From JBQTKD01 sp052389435 (GTDB lineage Bacteria; Actinomycetota; Actinomycetes; Sporichthyales; Sporichthyaceae): a DNA stretch of 64,000 nt. Positions 60,939-64,000 of the stretch are shown piece by piece (position 1 is the first letter of the stretch; every line of letters starts with the position of its first letter). The notes beneath the pieces are model-generated. The model did not search any database and was not told where the DNA came from. It saw only the letters and a list, made by a program, of their open reading frames with translations. The stretch is from NCBI GenBank assembly GCA_052389435.1, contig JBQTIB010000014.1, forward strand, positions 105,527-169,526, read 5' to 3'. A program made the position numbers and the translations under genes.

Positions 60939-61495
60939 AACTGTTCCTTGCCGGCGGCGTCGCCGCCTGGGTCGGCTCGGTTCCCGCCCTTGCCCTGCTC
61001 GCCGTCCTCGGTGGACCGGGCACCGCCGCGGGCACGCCAGTAGCCGCGTCCGCGGCCGTCGAGCCCGCGCTCTCGACCGCGCAGTCCCTCGTCGGTGCCC
61101 GCACCGGCTGGTACCGGCTGTGCGACCGACTCGCCTGCCGCGCCTACGGGTACGCCAACTCGGGTTACGCGACCGCGCTGGTCCACTGGCAGGCCATGCT
61201 CGCCGGCGGGCACGCCCACGCCGGCGACCGCTGCCCACCGCCCGGCTCGTTCGTGTTCTGGCACACGGCCGGCCCTGGACACGTCGCCGTCGTCACCGCC
61301 TCCGACGCCTACTGCGACCCCGCCCACATCCGTGTCGTCAGCAACGACGTCCTCGACGCCGAAGCCGGAACCCGCGGCGGGGTCTACGAAGTGAGCCTTA
61401 CCCGCATCGAGACCGGGTTCGTCCGCACCGAGCGGTACCTGGGTTGGTCCGATCCGGTCTGCGCGGGCGCCCGGCTGTTCGGGGCCGCGGCATGA
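60935..61495 (+). CDS. Secreted ICE-operon protein with CHAP/P60-like features
   Basis: Signal peptide VAAWVGSVPALALLAVLG, then a compact domain with several Cys (YRLCDRLACRAYGY, DRCPPPGSFVFWHTAGPGHVAVVTAS). The PGSFVFW...GHVAVV stretch resembles the His strand of CHAP/P60 hydrolases; a catalytic Cys is not certain. In conjugation it could open the wall locally. It overlaps both neighbours (ATGA). Confidence 0.7.
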   Translation: MKLFLAGGVAAWVGSVPALALLAVLGGPGTAAGTPVAASAAVEPALSTAQSLVGARTGWYRLCDRLACRAYGYANSGYATALVHWQAMLAGGHAHAGDRCPPPGSFVFWHTAGPGHVAVVTASDAYCDPAHIRVVSNDVLDAEAGTRGGVYEVSLTRIETGFVRTERYLGWSDPVCAGARLFGAAA

Positions 61496-62577
61496 GTGGC
61501 CGTCAGAACGCGCCGAGGCCCGACCCGGCCGAACGGCTGGCTGTCGCGAACGAGCATCTCGTCCGCGTGGTCGGCGACCTCACGACGAGCGAAGACTGGC
61601 GGCGCATGTTGGACGTCGCCGCGAAGTTCCCCACCTACAGCGCGAACAACGTGCTGCTCATCGGCGTCCAGCGCCCCGACGCCTCCCGAGTCGCCGGCAT
61701 CCGCGCGTGGAACTCCCTTGGTCGAACGGTGCGCAAGGGGGAGAAGGGCATCGCGATCCTCGCTCCGTGCCTGTACCGCCCTGGAGGCCGGACGGCGGAC
61801 CACGCGGCACCGAACGGGGCGAACCGTCGTCCGCCCCAGCGCGAGGCGGACTTCGTCCGGCGAGACCGGTCCGGTCCAGGGCGCGGAGAGGACTGGCATG
61901 CCGGCATCGGCCCGGACACCGAGCGACCGGATCGGCCGGAGGCCGAAACAGCCCGTCGGGAACTTCGCGGCTTCCGTGTCGTGCACGTCTTCGACGTCGC
62001 GCAGACTGAGGGGCGCCCGCTGCCCGACGTCGACCCGACCGAGCTCACCGGTCCGGCTCCTGCGGATCTCGTCCCACGACTCGCGGCTGTGATCGTCGCG
62101 GACGGCTATGCGGTCGAACGCGGCGACTGCGGTTCCGCCTACGGGTACACCGACTTCGCCACCCGCACGGTTCGCGTGCGCGACGACGTCTCCGATGCCC
62201 AGGCCGCCAAGACCCTCGCCCACGAACTCGGCCACATCCGTGCCGACCACGAGAAGCGGTTCCTCGGCACGTACGCGACCTCGGTCGGCTGCCGATCCCA
62301 GGCCGAAGTCGAAGCCGAATCGATCGGCTACCTGATCACTACCGCCGCCGGGCTGACCTCCGACGACTACACCGTTCCCTACGTCGCCGGGTGGTCCGGC
62401 GGCAACCTCGACCTGATCCGCGACGCCGCCACCCGCGTCGTCGCCACCGCCCGCGACGCGATCCGCGACCTCGATCTGTTGCCCGCTGCGGCCGCGACTG
62501 CCGGACGCTCGACGGGCATCAGCCCGGCATCCCGTGCCATCGGACGCGAACCACCGCACGACCCGATCTTCGCCTGA
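61492..62577 (+). CDS. ArdC-like antirestriction protein
   Basis: N-terminal ssDNA-binding DUF1738-type domain (KFPTYSANNVLLIGVQRPDASRVAG, VRKGEKGIAILAP), a polar insertion, and a zinc-metalloprotease-like half with HELGH in KTLAHELGHIRADHE followed by AEVEAESIGYLI. ArdC proteins shield incoming conjugative DNA from restriction. It overlaps the secreted-protein gene and is followed by an inverted repeat at its stop. Confidence 0.85.
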   Translation: MSGRQNAPRPDPAERLAVANEHLVRVVGDLTTSEDWRRMLDVAAKFPTYSANNVLLIGVQRPDASRVAGIRAWNSLGRTVRKGEKGIAILAPCLYRPGGRTADHAAPNGANRRPPQREADFVRRDRSGPGRGEDWHAGIGPDTERPDRPEAETARRELRGFRVVHVFDVAQTEGRPLPDVDPTELTGPAPADLVPRLAAVIVADGYAVERGDCGSAYGYTDFATRTVRVRDDVSDAQAAKTLAHELGHIRADHEKRFLGTYATSVGCRSQAEVEAESIGYLITTAAGLTSDDYTVPYVAGWSGGNLDLIRDAATRVVATARDAIRDLDLLPAAAATAGRSTGISPASRAIGREPPHDPIFA

Positions 62578-62661
62578 CGTCCAGTCAGGTCTTCGCGTCG
62601 TCCTTCTCGTCGGCGTACGGCAAGCAGTCCATCGGCGGTCCGCGCAACCGGACGTCGCTTC

Positions 62662-62691
62662 CCTGTGGACGAAGGCGCCGCCGTCCACAGG
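62662..62691. promoter_or_regulatory. Inverted repeat CCTGTGGAC / GTCCACAGG in ICE spacer
   Basis: Perfect 9-base arms separated by 12 bases, between the ardC-like gene and the next ICE gene. Each arm resembles a DnaA-box core (GTCCACA). It could be a replication or transfer element, a hairpin or an operator. Confidence 0.4.
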
Positions 62692-62741
62692 TCATTGCCT
62701 CCAGCTCGTGCCCGTTCTCGATTCCGGAAAGGCTCACTCGC

Positions 62742-63119
62742 ATGACACCCGACCCGACCTTCACGACCCCGTCCGCCCACGTCCGCAGTGCCCGGGAGGC
62801 GCTCGCTCGACTGCAACACCACCTCGACCTGGTGCTGGACCCGATGACCGAATCGGTGCTCGCCACCGACCTCGCCTTCGCCGTCTTGGGCTTGGAAGAC
62901 GTCTACCCGCCCTACCCGCCGTTGGCCGGGGAGCCCGGGCCGTCGGAAGACCCCGCCGCCGACTTCGACACTGCGATCCGTGCCCTGCTGGTGGCCAGCA
63001 GCGAGGCTGCCACGGCACGGGAGACCCTGCGCTGCGCCTACGTCATCCGCGACCTGCGCGCAATGGAGTCCGATCCCGCGTTCCCACTGGCCGTCGCCGC
63101 AGGCGGTCAGGGCCGATGA
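62742..63119 (+). CDS. ICE-encoded hypothetical protein
   Basis: A 125-residue helical, Ala-rich soluble protein, no family recognised. Motif-like segments are AREALARLQHHLDLVLDPM and VLGLEDVYPPYPPLAGEPG. It is coupled to the next gene (ATGA). GGAAAGG precedes ATG 62742 by about ten bases. Confidence 0.65.
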   Translation: MTPDPTFTTPSAHVRSAREALARLQHHLDLVLDPMTESVLATDLAFAVLGLEDVYPPYPPLAGEPGPSEDPAADFDTAIRALLVASSEAATARETLRCAYVIRDLRAMESDPAFPLAVAAGGQGR

Positions 63120-63892
63120 CGCCGTGGAATGCCGCGATTCTGCACACTGCAAACGCACTGACCGTGCTGCTGTCCGAACCGCCCGGCCGAGTCGACCTCG
63201 ACGTCGCCGTCACCGCCCGCGCCGCCGTCCTCGACCACGTCAGCACCGTGCTCGCCGACCTCGTCCCGCGCACCCGGACCCGCCACGCCAGGCCACTTGG
63301 GCGCGCGGTCCCGGTCTCCTTGATCGAGGCCGACCCGCTCGACGGACTCGGACGGGTCCTGCACGGTCGGCTCCGTCCCCTGCTCGACAAAGCGCCGAGC
63401 GAACTGCTCGACACCCGCCGGCGCGTCGACCCCGCAACCGCGCTCTGGGTCGACGCCGGCCGCCACGCCCTCGTCGCGACCCGCGAATGGTCTCGACTGG
63501 CCGCCGGGGTCGGTGAGCCAGAGCGCACCTGGCAGATTGTCGGCGAGGTCTCGGCTCTGTTGGAAGCTGTCGCCGTTCTCGATCGCGATCTGGTCGCCCA
63601 AGCCGGAGAGGGCCACTGGGTTCGGCAAGTTGTCGAATCCACCGCGGGTGTGGGTATCGCGGCCCGTGAAGTCCTCGCCCTGGCAGGCCAGGACTGCGCC
63701 GCTCGACCCGAAGCACCGTCGAACGACGCCGCAGCCATCACCGCCGCGCTCGCCGGGAGCGCGGGCAGGCCGGCCACACTGTCGAAGGACGTGCGCCGCC
63801 TAACCGTGCTCCTCGACCAGACACCGACCCTGGCTCCCCACCACGTCCGCGCCTGCGCCCGAGTGGGGCGGGGGCTAGAGCGTGTCCCGTGA
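63116..63892 (+). CDS. ICE-encoded hypothetical protein, 3' end replaced by IS insertion
   Basis: A helical protein of 258 residues without recognised domains (NAAILHTANALTVLLSEPPG, RTWQIVGEVSALLEAVAVLDRDL). The frame runs into the left end of an IS element at 63878, and the final residues ERVP and the stop come from the IS terminal repeat. The original C-terminus is therefore missing, and the gene is probably truncated. Confidence 0.65.
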   Translation: MTPWNAAILHTANALTVLLSEPPGRVDLDVAVTARAAVLDHVSTVLADLVPRTRTRHARPLGRAVPVSLIEADPLDGLGRVLHGRLRPLLDKAPSELLDTRRRVDPATALWVDAGRHALVATREWSRLAAGVGEPERTWQIVGEVSALLEAVAVLDRDLVAQAGEGHWVRQVVESTAGVGIAAREVLALAGQDCAARPEAPSNDAAAITAALAGSAGRPATLSKDVRRLTVLLDQTPTLAPHHVRACARVGRGLERVP

Positions 63893-64000
63893 ATGACGGG
63901 CTCCGGGTGCGTTAAACCTGGCAGATGCGCGATAGACACGACCTGACCGACGAGGAGTGGGCCCGGATCGAGCCGTTGTTGCCCGATCGCACCCCGCGGC
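63878..64000 (+). mobile_element. Left end of IS5-type insertion sequence, cut by window edge
   Basis: It begins with GAGCGTGTCCCG, whose reverse complement nearly matches the end of the remnant at 8808-8818. The transposase starts 47 bases in. Insertion took place in the 3' part of an ICE gene. Confidence 0.8.
63925..64000 (+). CDS. IS5-type transposase, N-terminal fragment only in window
   Basis: ATG 63925 starts MRDRHDLTDEEWARIEPLLP and continues DRTPR to the edge, the standard N-terminus of IS5/IS427-group transposases. The catalytic DDE region lies outside the window. Whether it is intact cannot be judged. Confidence 0.8.
   Translation, partial: MRDRHDLTDEEWARIEPLLPDRTPR

Noticed and set aside
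53900..64000. Search for a tRNA or attachment site next to the ICE
   Set aside because: No tRNA-like sequence or clear attachment repeat was seen. The ~120-base direct repeats lie left of the transfer genes and could not be tied to integration.

Overview
The window is very GC-rich and dense. It uses many GTG starts, tightly overlapping ATGA/GTGA gene junctions, class E sortase, MurJ, FemX, SCO6880-type conjugation proteins and a CsoR-type copper repressor. This points to a high-GC Actinomycetota chromosome. An orphan fliL suggests a flagellated lineage, perhaps near Sporichthya, but genus cannot be fixed from the sequence. No rRNA, tRNA or CRISPR array was seen.

Layout. About 0-6 kb: a two-component pair whose response regulator has lost the middle of its receiver domain, a membrane-fused spermidine-synthase-like protein, a cation diffusion facilitator with a Cys-rich tail, and two DUF305 lipoproteins. 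About 6-25.4 kb: a cell-envelope region. It holds an NlpC/P60 hydrolase under a ydaO-type c-di-AMP riboswitch, a GDPD phosphodiesterase, two L,D-transpeptidases, a MacAB-like export operon, a D,D-carboxypeptidase, sortase E, an M15 peptidase, a second P60-like protein with a long Pro-rich spacer, MurJ and FemX. Inside it lie a scar of decayed gene fragments plus an IS remnant (8.4-8.8 kb) and a broken vapBC pair.

About 24-50 kb: a metal-handling region. It contains a paralogous set of six small secreted proteins with similar C-terminal ends, a cupredoxin, a BNR-repeat protein, apolipoprotein N-acyltransferase (lnt/cutE), a TgpA-like transglutaminase, a flavin electron-transfer pair, a secreted His-rich protein with a CopA ATPase, a zinc-binding lipoprotein behind a Zur-like box, and CsoR. 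Seven copies of a 15-base TACC-N7-GGTA-type operator are scattered here and upstream of the MacA-like gene. One lies just upstream of lnt, which suggests a dispersed copper regulon. Two tiny His/Arg-rich proteins share an IFSxPTVG leader.

About 50-64 kb: fliL, a divergent merR/merB organomercurial module with a typical 19-base-spacer MerR promoter, a decayed winged-helix regulator, then a rightward mating-pair-formation and DNA-transfer operon of an integrative conjugative element (DUF6112, TrbL/VirB6-like, SCO6880, VirB4-like ATPase, DnaB-N-like, VirD4-like coupling protein, secreted protein, ArdC-like antirestriction protein). Its last visible gene is cut by an IS5-type element that runs off the right edge. 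A ~120-base direct repeat flanks the mercury module.
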